Shown one piece after another: positions 19,001 through 26,175 of a stretch of DNA of 64,000 nt. The translations under genes were made by a program, and so were the position numbers. The notes beneath the pieces are model-generated. The model did not search any database, was not told the DNA's origin, and was given only the letters and a program-made list of their open reading frames with translations. How positions within the stretch are numbered: the first letter of the stretch is position 1; each line of letters starts with the position of its first letter. The stretch is from Chitinophaga arvensicola (lineage in GTDB: Bacteria; Bacteroidota; Bacteroidia; Chitinophagales; Chitinophagaceae): positions 1,375,022 to 1,439,021 of the forward strand of contig NZ_FOJG01000001.1 of assembly GCF_900110835.1 (NCBI RefSeq), in the 5' to 3' direction.

Positions 19001-19394
19001 TCTGGTGCATCGTGGCGGCGTTGTAAAAGTACGCCAGCAGTACGGAGTACGGGTTATTTTCCTTGTGGCGGAGTTGTTCTGTTTTCGACTGGAGGGAGTC
19101 TTCGGAAAATGTTTTTCCGTAGTAACCCCAGAAGTAAGATTCTTCGCCACGGTCTTTGCGTTGTTCTGTACCGGACGATTGATTATAGAAGCGTTTGCCG
19201 GCTGGCACGAGCAGTGTCAGCAGGGCATCGATGAGCGTTGTTTTGCCGCTACCGTTGGCGCCTGTGAGCAGGGAGGTATTGCCATTGGTATTGAGACGGT
19301 ATATTTTATTGTGGAAAGTGCCCCAGTTATAGATTTCGAGATAATGTAACCGGAATCCACTTTCTTTTGAGTCGCTATTGAACAGGGTGGACAT
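16005..19394 (-). CDS. jetC: SMC-like ATPase, JetC/MksB-type subunit of a Wadjet-like system
   Basis: Coiled-coil SMC-family ATPase (1129 aa). Walker A is GANGSGKTT (residues 45-53). Two long heptad-rich arms follow, with a hinge near residues 480-620. The C-terminal head holds the ABC signature LSGGEKAQ (from about 1011) and Walker B FITVDEAFSKLD (Asp-Glu about 1050-1051). The head and the ESGFRLHYLEIYNWGTF opening match JetC of Wadjet systems (MksB/EptC relatives), which with JetA and JetB form loop-extruding complexes that recognise circular plasmids. It overlaps the jetB-like gene by 20 bases. No JetD follows; the next gene is a convergent HxlR regulator. Without JetD it may act in chromosome organisation instead of plasmid cleavage. 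Confidence 0.88.
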   Translation of the reverse strand: MSTLFNSDSKESGFRLHYLEIYNWGTFHNKIYRLNTNGNTSLLTGANGSGKTTLIDALLTLLVPAGKRFYNQSSGTEQRKDRGEESYFWGYYGKTFSEDSLQSKTEQLRHKENNPYSVLLAYFYNAATMHQITLAQVRWHSGELKRQYIVSPHKLNINDHFGNGKFDIKGDWKKRLRLEFPKTEITDSFKEYSALFSNIFGLRSEKALSLFNQTVGIKVLGDLNTFIRGQMLEETDAEAEFIKLRENYDSLLSSHRAIEKDETQLKMLGPIIDNKTAWQQLQDRNRELQMLQDILPTWFNKQEKDILEKELEILQKEQTVTTSALSGINEHLQSLNLRKDELIAQKANNSVDEQLRSIEKSIHYEQKALEAKRNKMEEYNMLADRLELAPNPDEQQFHENITGAEQLKGGHDKQLETLQEEIFHHKSSLAAERSQASRLEEEIDSFLHRKNNIPYELIRIRQQLAEMLDVQEDDLPFAGELIRVKDAEIHWENAIEKVLHNFGLRLLVPEEYIMDINRYINSNNLQTRLVYHKVEEESYTMLRMPSEKESLLQKIDIKPGTIFKEWLQSQLLDQFDYTCTDDMAVFNRSRKAVTSNGLTRQATRHEKDDRPNRGQKNNYVLGWNNKNKLRLLKEEQDECNNNIATIQHSISQLEDSRKAVTTINTLLNAFLSLRNYSEISWQSHAGVIESFTREKTQLLQTSDKYQVICDQLDDITAQLHAREKEKERTLQEKGRLDDKAAEKLRHFNQLKVNKLDDISLQYILEYLTDLSLTEPAETAIELASYRKRADDNMKATMQDAMRQSAEKEAEITRQLSAFVMPPKAIHDAYPDWLGDVTDLQPHVKYLEEFTSLYERIKFQRLIEHKERFRKYMDTSMLNAITNYRAWIYGQEDLIREVMEDLNEPLRNITFNKNPDTYLQLECRHVKDVEIRNFKEKLSNAVPDSFKYHQEKDEAYGDELFNNIKLLITELQQNEAWRRKVTDVRNWLDFGAKEFYIADNKAFKYYEDTASLSGGEKAQFTYTILGAAIAYQFGINEANRQHRSLRFITVDEAFSKLDPEKSHYLMEYCGQLNLQLLVVTPLDKLNIAEPYIHACHFVANKNKRDSVVYNFTMEEYRDRKKEFESMAVMS

Positions 19395-19965
19395 GCAGTT
19401 TCAGTTTTGATTTTATTTCTTCCAGTTTCTCGTTATTCACCAGTGCTTTGATGATCCTTTTTATCTCGTATTGATGCAGTTCCTTGTTGGCTGCGTCTTC
19501 CCGGGTAGTTTTCAGCACGCCTACATTCAGCAGGCTGTTGATGGGTTTATTGAGATCTTTCAGCAGTTTTGATTTGTTGTGTCTTTCTTTGAAGAAGAGG
19601 GCAAGTCTTTCTTTGATTTCTTTCTGGGTCATGAACAGGCGGGTGCCATTTCCCTGGATATCGAATTCATCGAGGGCTTCGCGGAGTACGATACAGAGCA
19701 GGGTAGCTTCGTAGGTAAGCCGTGTTTTGCGCATTAGGCGTGGCAGTGCTTTTTCGGTGGTTTCATCTGCTTCTGGCTGCACGATGCGGGCGAAGCCATC
19801 AGCTTCGCTGATCACCAGCTGGAGGCCGGTTTGCTGCAGGTATTTGCTGAGTTCTGTCTGCCATCCCAGGAGATCTTTCCAGTAAGATTTATCTTCTTCG
19901 TATACAGGTCCCTGCAAGAGTTTTAGAAACACGTGTGCAAAGGGAGATATATTTTTCTCGGCCAT
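19375..19965 (-). CDS. jetB: DUF4194 protein, JetB/MksE-type subunit
   Basis: A 196-aa protein of the DUF4194 type, the KITE-like subunit (JetB/MksE) that binds the SMC ATPase. It is composed of winged-helix-like segments: an N-terminal FAHVFLKLLQGPVYEEDKSYW, a central LTYEATLLCIVLREALDEFDIQG and FMTQKEIKERLALFF, and a C-terminal INSLLNVGVLK. It starts 4 bases after the jetA-like stop and ends inside the start of jetC, so the three genes are translationally coupled. Identification rests mainly on gene order and size together with these motifs. Confidence 0.82.
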   Translation of the reverse strand: MAEKNISPFAHVFLKLLQGPVYEEDKSYWKDLLGWQTELSKYLQQTGLQLVISEADGFARIVQPEADETTEKALPRLMRKTRLTYEATLLCIVLREALDEFDIQGNGTRLFMTQKEIKERLALFFKERHNKSKLLKDLNKPINSLLNVGVLKTTREDAANKELHQYEIKRIIKALVNNEKLEEIKSKLKLHVHPVQ

Positions 19966-19969
19966 GTTT

Positions 19970-21433
19970 TTAGTTTTGTGAATTTGTGAACAGTACCATC
20001 GGCATGTTGATGGTACGGCTGCCCAGCATCACCGGATCCGGGGTTTCCAGGATGATATGGTGAGCTGACTGGCTGGCGATGGAAAAATAGGTAATGAGTT
20101 CTGTGAGCCCTTTTTCGGCGCCATAAATGTCTACCAGTTCTTTCAGGCTGACCTGCTTTTTGTTTTCCAGTTGAGCGGAAATACGGTCTTCCAGCAGGGC
20201 ACGGTCTATATTAAAATGGTTAAATAGTGCATTGAGGTCGTTGTCGTCAAATTCGGTGCCACCCATTCCGTCAGGGAATTCCACTTCGAGGTTTGGTTTT
20301 TTCTCGTCGGCCATATCCCAACGGTCGAGGAGGTCCAGTTCAGGATCGCTTTCTATCTCAATAAAAAATTCTTCTCCGGGTTGGTTATCGAGCGACTGGA
20401 ACGCCAGCTGGCGGATGTCGTTGATAAGTTCCATGGCTTTGCGGCGGTCGGTGAGATTATTTTCACCGAGTACGCGGCTGAGTTTATCGCTCAGTTTTTT
20501 ATTGGCGTCGATTACTTTTTTGCCGGAAGCATGGAGGAATTGTTTGAGTTTTTTGAGGAAGCGGTCATTTTTGTATTCAATGTTCCGGTCTTCCAGCAGG
20601 AGATAGAGTTTTTCTATCAGTTCCCGCATTTCTTCCTGTTTGTTTTCGTCCATGAGGAACTGCCAGAAGGAATAGAAGCTTTTTCCCTGGTCTTTCTGCC
20701 GCAGTGCTTCGAAGGAGTCCAGGGTGTAGGCCAGCAGGGCGCCTTTGGCGATGTCTCTTTCGCTTTGTTTGCGGTATATTTCCTGGGTGATCTGTTCGAA
20801 GTTTTGTTCTACTTCTTTGAAATCGCTAAGGAGTTCGCGCGACATGCGGTTTACATCGTAAAATCTTTCCTTTATCTGGGTATCATCAAACACCTGTACT
20901 TTACCGGTGATGGTGATAGCTTTTATTTCCTGTTCTATTTCATATTTCTTTTTCTCCAGCTCCTGGATCCTTTGTTCCGGGTCTTTGTTACTCTGGTCAA
21001 TCAGTTCTTTGAGTTTGGAGAAGATGTCTTTGAAGCGGCTTTCGGTGCCCACAAATTCGCGTTTCTGGAGGGTAGATACCCAGTGCATCACTTTTTCCAT
21101 ATCGCTGCTGAGTTCGTGGATATCTACGCCGTCGTCGTCAGGATATTTGCGGAGAAAACCTTTATTGCTCCATTGCTCTATATATTTTCTGGCTTTTTCA
21201 TCGTCATTTTCAAGCAGGCTGGTGGCGTCTATTTCGTCATCTGTAGCCCGGTAACCGGTTACGCCCAGGTAGTCTGATAAGCGGGTTACCAGTTCCACAT
21301 TTGGAATGGTGGTATGATTCTTTTCCTTGAATGTGTAGTGAAAAAATGACAGCATCATCGGCGCGCTACGTGCCCGTAGTATCTTGAGGGTAACTGACTG
21401 GGCATATAGATTACATAATTGGTCATACGTCAT
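19970..21433 (-). CDS. jetA: DUF3375 protein, JetA/MksF-type kleisin subunit
   Basis: A 487-aa DUF3375 protein corresponding to JetA/MksF, the kleisin that closes the SMC ring. An N-terminal winged-helix region (residues 1-110) carries the typical ILRARSAPMMLSFFHYTFKE; a long charged coiled coil follows (about 150-240, RIQELEKKKYEIEQEIKA). The C-terminal part holds an acidic segment and HHIILETPDPVMLGSRTINMP. First of three tightly packed genes (A, B, C). A bestrophin gene ends 54 bases upstream on the same strand, with no obvious promoter between. Confidence 0.85.
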   Translation of the reverse strand: MTYDQLCNLYAQSVTLKILRARSAPMMLSFFHYTFKEKNHTTIPNVELVTRLSDYLGVTGYRATDDEIDATSLLENDDEKARKYIEQWSNKGFLRKYPDDDGVDIHELSSDMEKVMHWVSTLQKREFVGTESRFKDIFSKLKELIDQSNKDPEQRIQELEKKKYEIEQEIKAITITGKVQVFDDTQIKERFYDVNRMSRELLSDFKEVEQNFEQITQEIYRKQSERDIAKGALLAYTLDSFEALRQKDQGKSFYSFWQFLMDENKQEEMRELIEKLYLLLEDRNIEYKNDRFLKKLKQFLHASGKKVIDANKKLSDKLSRVLGENNLTDRRKAMELINDIRQLAFQSLDNQPGEEFFIEIESDPELDLLDRWDMADEKKPNLEVEFPDGMGGTEFDDNDLNALFNHFNIDRALLEDRISAQLENKKQVSLKELVDIYGAEKGLTELITYFSIASQSAHHIILETPDPVMLGSRTINMPMVLFTNSQN

Positions 21434-21487
21434 AGATGTAAAAATAAGGAATTACGTATTACAAAGTGAATGCGTTTCCGGTGTTGG

Positions 21488-22396
21488 TTACATTACATAA
21501 AGACCATCCTGTCTGGGTTGTACGGGTGCGGGTACGGGTTCGTCGCCCAGTAACTGGATGATATTGATTTCGATGGTTCTGGCGATGCTGTCGAGTGGTA
21601 TGGCGAGTGGTTGAAAGTCAAAGGGATCCATGAGTGTAATGCCATTGAGATGGGTTACATGGAATACGAAGCCAAACATCCATCCGAAGGGAATGGCCCA
21701 TGCGCCGATAGATTCCGTCATCATAAGCGTGTTCATGATCACATAGAACCAGATGAACATCTGGGTAAAATATACATAGCTGGGTGGAAAAACGGTGTTC
21801 CGGATCCTTTCGGATTGTCCCATGCTATCGCAATGTTTTACCAGGAGTTGGTTCAGTTCTAAAAAACAGAAGCCATCGATGCTGCCGGAGGCGCGGAGTT
21901 GTTGCAGGTCGTGGGTCTGGAGGTTGAGGATGGCGTTGGGGATATTGTTTTGTTTTTGAACGGCTTCAATCTCTTCTGCAGTCAGGTAGCGGGTGTAATA
22001 GTCGTCGGGCCTTTTGCGGAGGGCGGTTTTAAGCGCGTATATAAATGCGATGTGCCGGTAAATCATGTGCCGGATGAGGGCTTTGGTTTCCGGGGTAGCA
22101 TCGGGGGAAGGGTAATTGAGCATAGACCGGCTCCAGCTACGGGAATCGTTTACCAGGGCGCCCCATATTTTCCGGGCTTCCCACCAGCGGTCGTAGGCCT
22201 GGTTATTATTGAACCCGATAAAGAAGGCGATGGCGGTACCAAGTACGGTGGATACGGCTACGGGAATGTTGATATGTTGTGCCAGCCAGCGGGAATCCAG
22301 GAAGTATACCAGGGTACAGCATCCAAGGAGCATCAGGTCTACTTTCCAGGTGAAGGAAAAGATTTGTCCGAGCGATAGTCTGTGTTTCAGCAGCAT
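21488..22396 (-). CDS. Bestrophin family ion channel (UPF0187)
   Basis: Membrane protein of 302 aa in the bestrophin family, pentameric anion or cation channels of the inner membrane. The family signature is clear: VLGTAIAFFIGFNNNQAYDRWWEARKIWG then NDSRSWSRSML, with helices near residues 20-70 and 205-250 (FIWFYVIMNTLMMTESIGAWAIPFGWMFGFVF). It lies 54 bases upstream of the jetA-like gene on the same strand and is probably co-transcribed with the Jet genes. Bestrophins are common single genes in Bacteroidota, so the link may be accidental. Confidence 0.9.
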   Translation of the reverse strand: MLLKHRLSLGQIFSFTWKVDLMLLGCCTLVYFLDSRWLAQHINIPVAVSTVLGTAIAFFIGFNNNQAYDRWWEARKIWGALVNDSRSWSRSMLNYPSPDATPETKALIRHMIYRHIAFIYALKTALRKRPDDYYTRYLTAEEIEAVQKQNNIPNAILNLQTHDLQQLRASGSIDGFCFLELNQLLVKHCDSMGQSERIRNTVFPPSYVYFTQMFIWFYVIMNTLMMTESIGAWAIPFGWMFGFVFHVTHLNGITLMDPFDFQPLAIPLDSIARTIEINIIQLLGDEPVPAPVQPRQDGLYVM

Positions 22397-22560
22397 ATAT
22401 CAGTATTTGTATAATCAGCGGCCTGTTTTTATGGGCAACGGCCGCTGCGGGGAAACGTATAAATGATCTTCTCTTCTATTGTAAATATATCATGCCGGCT
22501 TATCCTGACCAAAAAAAGAGACTTTTTTTTCGGCGAAAGTTATTAGGAACCAATTATTTA

Positions 22561-22608
22561 TATTTTAATTCCCTAATAGTCTATAGGAATAGTAGGGTAA
22601 TTAAAATA
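22561..22608. promoter_or_regulatory. 48-nt inverted repeat with shared regulatory motif
   Basis: Left arm 22561-22575 (TATTTTAATTCCCTA) and right arm 22593-22608 are complementary except for one extra base. The loop and right-arm start contain TAGTCTATAGGAATAGTAG (22577-22595), which matches 17 of 19 bases of a site at the TonB-receptor promoter (56895-56913, same reading direction). Probably an operator. Confidence 0.55.
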
Positions 22609-22615
22609 TTCTCCC

Positions 22616-22623
22616 TATATTTG
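22616..22623 (+). promoter_or_regulatory. -7 box of the redoxin-like gene
   Basis: TATATTTG matches TAnnTTTG, 75 bases before the ATG. The shared operator-like motif sits where the -33 element would be, and no TTG is present there, which may mean an activator is needed. Confidence 0.5.
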
Positions 22624-22697
22624 TGATACGATACTGAAAGATATTCACCAAACCTATAACAGCGGCCATTTTATCAGCCATTATTAAAGCCTTTAAT

Positions 22698-23315
22698 ATG
22701 TCATCACTTTACAGATACGCCGACTACTTACAGCAGCCTACACCGGAAAACTTCCCCAGCCCGGTAAAGAACAGAGAGAAAATTAACCCGGCAAAAGCAG
22801 GCAGCTTTTTTCCTGAATTTTTTATAGAAGAAGCACGTGTGATCAATGCGGGTCCATTGCTGAATAATGCGCATTCCGGTGCATCGCTGCATAGTTTAAC
22901 ACTGCAGCCGCTGGTAATAGCGTTCTACTCCTGGCATTGGAACGGTTATGCCGATCGGCTGATCGAACAACTGAAAGCTACCCATGCTGCTATTACCGCA
23001 GCAGGCGCACGGTTACTGGTATTGTCCAGCGAAGACAAAAAACATTTCAACACCATATATCCCGAAGGTCTTCCTTTCGATGTAGTACATGATGCACAGC
23101 ACCGCATTGCCCGGAAAGCAGGCATTTACAGGGAGTCAGACCCTATCTGGGGCCGTGTTTCCGGTGTAAATGCAGATGTACCTGTGCCGGCGATCTATCT
23201 GATTACGCCTTCACTGGAAATCAGCTACGACTTTATTGATCTGTACTTACTGGAAGAATTTGCGCCGGAAGCCCTGTTGACTGCCATCGGCAAAAAGCTG
23301 GCTATCAGCGCCTGA
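22698..23315 (+). CDS. Cysteine-free redoxin (AhpC/TSA-like) domain protein
   Basis: A 205-aa protein with the thioredoxin-like fold of the AhpC/TSA group: LVIAFYSWHWNGYADRLIEQLKA (strand and first helix), RLLVLSSEDKKHF, LPFDVVHDAQHRIARKAGIY and VPAIYLITPSLEISYDF. The peroxidatic cysteine that should follow the FY strand is replaced (SWHWNGYA). The whole chain contains no cysteine and no methionine except the first. A peroxidase role is therefore unlikely; a structural or sulfur-sparing role is possible. It ends back to back with the next convergent gene. Its promoter region shares a motif with the TonB-receptor/TauE locus. Confidence 0.75.
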   Translation: MSSLYRYADYLQQPTPENFPSPVKNREKINPAKAGSFFPEFFIEEARVINAGPLLNNAHSGASLHSLTLQPLVIAFYSWHWNGYADRLIEQLKATHAAITAAGARLLVLSSEDKKHFNTIYPEGLPFDVVHDAQHRIARKAGIYRESDPIWGRVSGVNADVPVPAIYLITPSLEISYDFIDLYLLEEFAPEALLTAIGKKLAISA

Positions 23316-23564
23316 TCAGCAGGCTGGCTCCATGGTAATGCATTTACGTACATGCATGAGCGTGTAACGGTACATGCTCCATTGCAAACTATTGCATTCC
23401 AGTGGAGAGAGTAATTCTATTTTTTCCAGGAGGGAAGTGAAGATTTCTTTATATAAAACAGCTTGTTCTTTTTTTACACTCAACAGGAGTTGGTCTGCCT
23501 GCTGATAATCCGTTGCGGTACTGAGTTGCGCGATGATCTGTAAAGCATGTTCGTCTGTAGTCAT
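23316..23564 (-). CDS. Small hypothetical protein
   Basis: An 82-aa helical protein that I do not recognise. It has several heptad-like segments (ALQIIAQLSTATDYQQADQLLLSVKKEQ, EIFTSLLEKIELL) and a C-terminal part with two cysteines and RYTLMHVRKC. The chosen ATG (23564) avoids overlap with the upstream methyltransferase gene; an in-frame start at 23606 would overlap it by 16 bases. It follows the methyltransferase by 26 bases, so the two are probably co-transcribed. Its stop codon abuts the stop of the redoxin-like gene (TGATCA). Confidence 0.6.
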   Translation of the reverse strand: MTTDEHALQIIAQLSTATDYQQADQLLLSVKKEQAVLYKEIFTSLLEKIELLSPLECNSLQWSMYRYTLMHVRKCITMEPAC

Positions 23565-23590
23565 TGTGTTAATTTTTGTATTACTTATTC

Positions 23591-24190
23591 CTATCTTCTG
23601 ATCCACATTTTTAACATTAAATCCGAGGAAGCATCCACCAGCTGATAGCAGGGAGGAACTTCATCTTCAAGACTATGGTAAGTAACCAGTCTTGTGCCGC
23701 TGGCACTGCCTGTCAGTTTCTTAAACAGAAAGCGGCTATAATAATTGTAGAGACTTGTTGAATACTCCACATTGTTATCTATCTGATCCTGATCTACCAG
23801 GTTCTCAAAAAAAGAATTATAAAAATAGAAACCATCGTACGCAGAAAGATCTTCCTGTGTAAAATTGCCGTGAATAAAATTTGCATTCCGTGCTTGCGTG
23901 GCCGCCTTCGCTTCCTGCGCATATTCATACAATTCTTTCCGTTGTTCTATGCCGTAAAAATTGGATTCCGGGTAAAACCGGGCGCCTACCAGGCAGAATT
24001 TACCTACTCCGCTACCAATATCCAGGATTTTTTTTCCGGGCTCATTTGCAAGAAAACGTGCCGCTGTTTTAGCGATGCTGAGTGGTGTCCAGTGCCGTCT
24101 TGATAATTGCTGCATTTTTTCAGGATATAACCAGTCAAAAGCGGCATCATTTACGTAGCAATTCGGCTTTAATAAAGTAGAAGTCTGCAT
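23591..24190 (-). CDS. Class I SAM-dependent methyltransferase
   Basis: A 199-aa methyltransferase with the Rossmann-type SAM-binding motif KKILDIGSGVGKFCLVGARFYPESNFYGIEQRKEL (motif I plus the acidic end of strand 2). Motif II/IV-like strands follow: NANFIHGNFTQEDL and YDGFYFYNSFFENL. The substrate is unknown. The ATG at 24190 is chosen because the -7 box TACCTTTG lies at 24198-24205, only 7 bases upstream, so the mRNA would be nearly leaderless; the longer frame to 24262 would run through the promoter. Confidence 0.85.
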   Translation of the reverse strand: MQTSTLLKPNCYVNDAAFDWLYPEKMQQLSRRHWTPLSIAKTAARFLANEPGKKILDIGSGVGKFCLVGARFYPESNFYGIEQRKELYEYAQEAKAATQARNANFIHGNFTQEDLSAYDGFYFYNSFFENLVDQDQIDNNVEYSTSLYNYYSRFLFKKLTGSASGTRLVTYHSLEDEVPPCYQLVDASSDLMLKMWIRR

Positions 24191-24595
24191 GAAGGCGCAA
24201 AGGTACGCATTTACCGGGAGTTTTGCAGATTTAAACGTGGATATATGGGCAAAAGAGTACATGTAAAAGCGGAGAAATACCGCTCACAGCGGGTGATTTG
24301 CGACTTCAACTTTTCAATGAAACAGGTAAAAACAGGTAAAAAACGGCTTTTTTCGTTCTCTGAGCTGCGCCACCATGGCTATTTTCAGGAGGTAAGCCCT
24401 ATATAAGCGCCATCTCCCCCCTATGTCAGCGCCCTGTAAGCAGTACCTATAAGATACGGCTTATGTCGGAGTGGGCTCTGGCTGAATAACAACAGCGCTA
24501 CAGGTACCCCTGAAAACAGAACAGTTTTCCCGGTATCGCATAACGGTTTTTCTATTTATGGCATGTTCTTAATCCCGAAAAAAAAGAAGACCTGG
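24191..24595. other. Intergenic region without a supported gene
   Basis: 405 bases upstream of the methyltransferase gene and downstream of an AraC-type gene, both leftward. It contains the methyltransferase -7 box at its left end, a perfect 10-base tandem duplication (AACAGGTAAA, 24321-24340) and short GC-rich stretches around 24400-24480. No terminator with a T tract, tRNA or convincing small ORF was found. Confidence 0.5.
24198..24205 (-). promoter_or_regulatory. -7 box of the methyltransferase gene
   Basis: TACCTTTG on the minus strand, ending 7 bases before the start codon. It fixes the start and implies a leaderless or near-leaderless mRNA. Confidence 0.5.
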
Positions 24596-25477
24596 CTAGA
24601 TAAAAGTTCTGGTGCCGGAGGTATAGGCCTGCCTGAATTCTTTTGGGGTACAATCTTTTTTCTTTTTGAAGATGCGGTTAAAATTGGAGATGTTATTGAA
24701 CCCGCATTTATAGGCGATTTCATTAACGGTATGCGTGGTTTCGATGAGTAGCCGGGAAGCATGTCCCAACCTGATTTCGATGAGGGTATCCACAAAAGTT
24801 TTCCCAATCTTCGCTTTGAAAAAACGGCTGAACGCAACTTCCGTCATGGCAGCGAGTCGTGCTGCTTCCCCGAGAGAAATGTTTTTATCAAAATTGGCGT
24901 TCAGATAGTTCATGATTCTTTCCACACGGCGGCTATTGTAGGAAAATGATTCCGTGTTCCCAAAGGTGGAGTCAGAGAGAATCCGCATGTTGCGGCTGGT
25001 AGACAGGTCATGTAAGATAGACATTAGCTCCAGCACAGAATCAAAGCCTTGCTGCTGGGGCAGCCGGATCAGCCGGGGCATGATCTGCTGCGTTGTTTCT
25101 GTGGAGAAAAGAATACCGCGCAGCGAACGTTCAAACATATTTTTGATGAAGGTCATCTGGTTGCGCTGCAGAAACTTGTCGTCAAAGAGATCCCTGTGAA
25201 ACTGGATCGTGATTTCCTTGATCGGGCCGCCGTTATGATTGTTGTTAAACCAGCCATGCTGCAGATTAGGTCCTACCAGCACCAGTTCCAGGTCGCCGAT
25301 TTCTTCTATATGATCCCCGATAATGCGTTTGGCGCCGGTGGCATGCCGGAGGAAGTTCAGTTCAAATTCATCGTGGTAATGCAACGGAAAATCGAAATCA
25401 GTTTTCTCCCTGGAGAATAAGGTGAAACAATCACTTTGTGTAAGCGGTGTAATTTCTCTGAGTAATTTACTCTTCAT
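24596..25477 (-). CDS. AraC family transcriptional regulator (cupin N-terminal domain)
   Basis: A 293-aa regulator. The N-terminal cupin-like sensor (FPLHYHDEFELNFLRHATGAKRIIGDHIEEIGDLELVLVGPNLQH) is followed by a linker and two AraC helix-turn-helix motifs: VERIMNYLNANFDKNISLGEAARLAAMTEVAFSRFFKAKIG and ASRLLIETTHTVNEIAYKCGFNNISNFNRIFKKKKDCTPKEF. AraC members of this shape often respond to sugars. It is divergent from an orphan GH130 glycoside phosphorylase about 700 bases away and may regulate it. The GTG at 25483 is an alternative start. Confidence 0.9.
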   Translation of the reverse strand: MKSKLLREITPLTQSDCFTLFSREKTDFDFPLHYHDEFELNFLRHATGAKRIIGDHIEEIGDLELVLVGPNLQHGWFNNNHNGGPIKEITIQFHRDLFDDKFLQRNQMTFIKNMFERSLRGILFSTETTQQIMPRLIRLPQQQGFDSVLELMSILHDLSTSRNMRILSDSTFGNTESFSYNSRRVERIMNYLNANFDKNISLGEAARLAAMTEVAFSRFFKAKIGKTFVDTLIEIRLGHASRLLIETTHTVNEIAYKCGFNNISNFNRIFKKKKDCTPKEFRQAYTSGTRTFI

Positions 25478-25832
25478 GAACACAGTTTTTATGACGTAAC
25501 GTGGAATGCAAAGTATTGGTTAATACCTGGTCTGCTATTAAATTAAAGTGGCTTTTATTGTTTATACGGCTAAAAAAGCATTATAAAAATAATGCGTCCG
25601 GATGTAAAATACAATTTTTTCATATTCCCTTGTATGTATCTGTTAATAGTAGTTATAGCTTTATAAGTGTATATAGTACATGTATTTTTAACTGCACACC
25701 TGATTATCAAAGTACAATTAATAGATAAAAAAGTATTAAGTGTGTGTTTAAAATAAACCCATATTTGTAATGAATAAGCCCACGTTGTGACGAAGAGCAG
25801 TATACCTGTTAAAACATTCCGGTACCTGGCTT

Positions 25833-25973
25833 ATGGTACCTGTATATTATTTCCGGGAGTTGTGGCAGCAAGGGAGAACAGGAAGAGATGAATATTATCA
25901 CAAGGTGATGATTGTCGGGAAAAACGATCCGGATGCGCGGATGGTTTTTTTCACAGCAGCGCCGATGGGGTAA
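25833..25973 (+). CDS. Possible small ORF or gene remnant (46 aa)
   Basis: An ATG-initiated frame of 46 codons (start MVPVYYFRELWQQG, end RMVFFTAAPMG) with codon use similar to neighbouring genes. I do not recognise it. It could be a small protein, or a relic of a longer gene removed between the AraC regulator and the GH130 gene. There is no independent support for expression. Confidence 0.2.
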   Translation: MVPVYYFRELWQQGRTGRDEYYHKVMIVGKNDPDARMVFFTAAPMG

Positions 25974-26125
25974 TAGTGCTGCTGCAACACTGGATTTTTT
26001 GGCTTTCGGGAGAATTGATATAGCTGCATCTTATCAATGGACCGTTCGCATGTTCATTCCACTTACACACTTTATTGCCAATGTTTACGGCCGGGGACCT
26101 GCTCCTGCGGTAAGCGCATGCCTGC

Positions 26126-26139
26126 ACCGTGATCACGGT
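26126..26139. promoter_or_regulatory. Perfect 14-bp palindrome upstream of the GH130 gene
   Basis: ACCGTGATCACGGT is self-complementary and ends 36 bases before the GH130 start. The size and place fit a dimeric regulator operator; the regulator is unknown. Confidence 0.35.
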
Positions 26140-26175
26140 CATCCTATTATATGAAAACAGTACTAATAACCACTT

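Larger units (their letters stand above)
22397..22697. other. Intergenic region with structured promoter of the redoxin-like gene
   Basis: 301 bases between the divergent bestrophin and redoxin-like genes. It is very AT-rich from 22540 onward and holds a 48-nt imperfect inverted repeat (22561-22608), a motif shared with the TonB-receptor promoter (22577-22595) and a -7 box TATATTTG (22616-22623). No leftward promoter for the bestrophin gene was recognised. Confidence 0.6.
25478..26175. other. Long divergent intergenic region between AraC regulator and GH130 gene
   Basis: 698 bases. The first 300 are strongly AT-rich. The second half has normal composition and holds a 46-codon ORF (25833-25973), an 8-base direct repeat GGTACCTG (25821-25828 and 25835-25842) and a perfect 14-bp palindrome (26126-26139). 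An open frame at 25912-26154 does not look like a real protein. No clean two-element promoter was found. Confidence 0.5.

Noticed and set aside
20381..21277. A 298-codon open frame on the plus strand opposite jetA
   Set aside because: Phe/Val/Ile-rich translation without domain features, fully antisense to the well-supported DUF3375 gene; a shadow of the coding strand.
24321..24340. Tandem AACAGGTAAA duplication as a possible iteron or CRISPR start
   Set aside because: Only two copies, ten bases each, no spacers and no replication or cas genes.
25912..26154. An 80-codon ORF upstream of the GH130 gene
   Set aside because: No family, unusual residue mix, and it runs through a perfect palindrome; kept only as part of the intergenic description.
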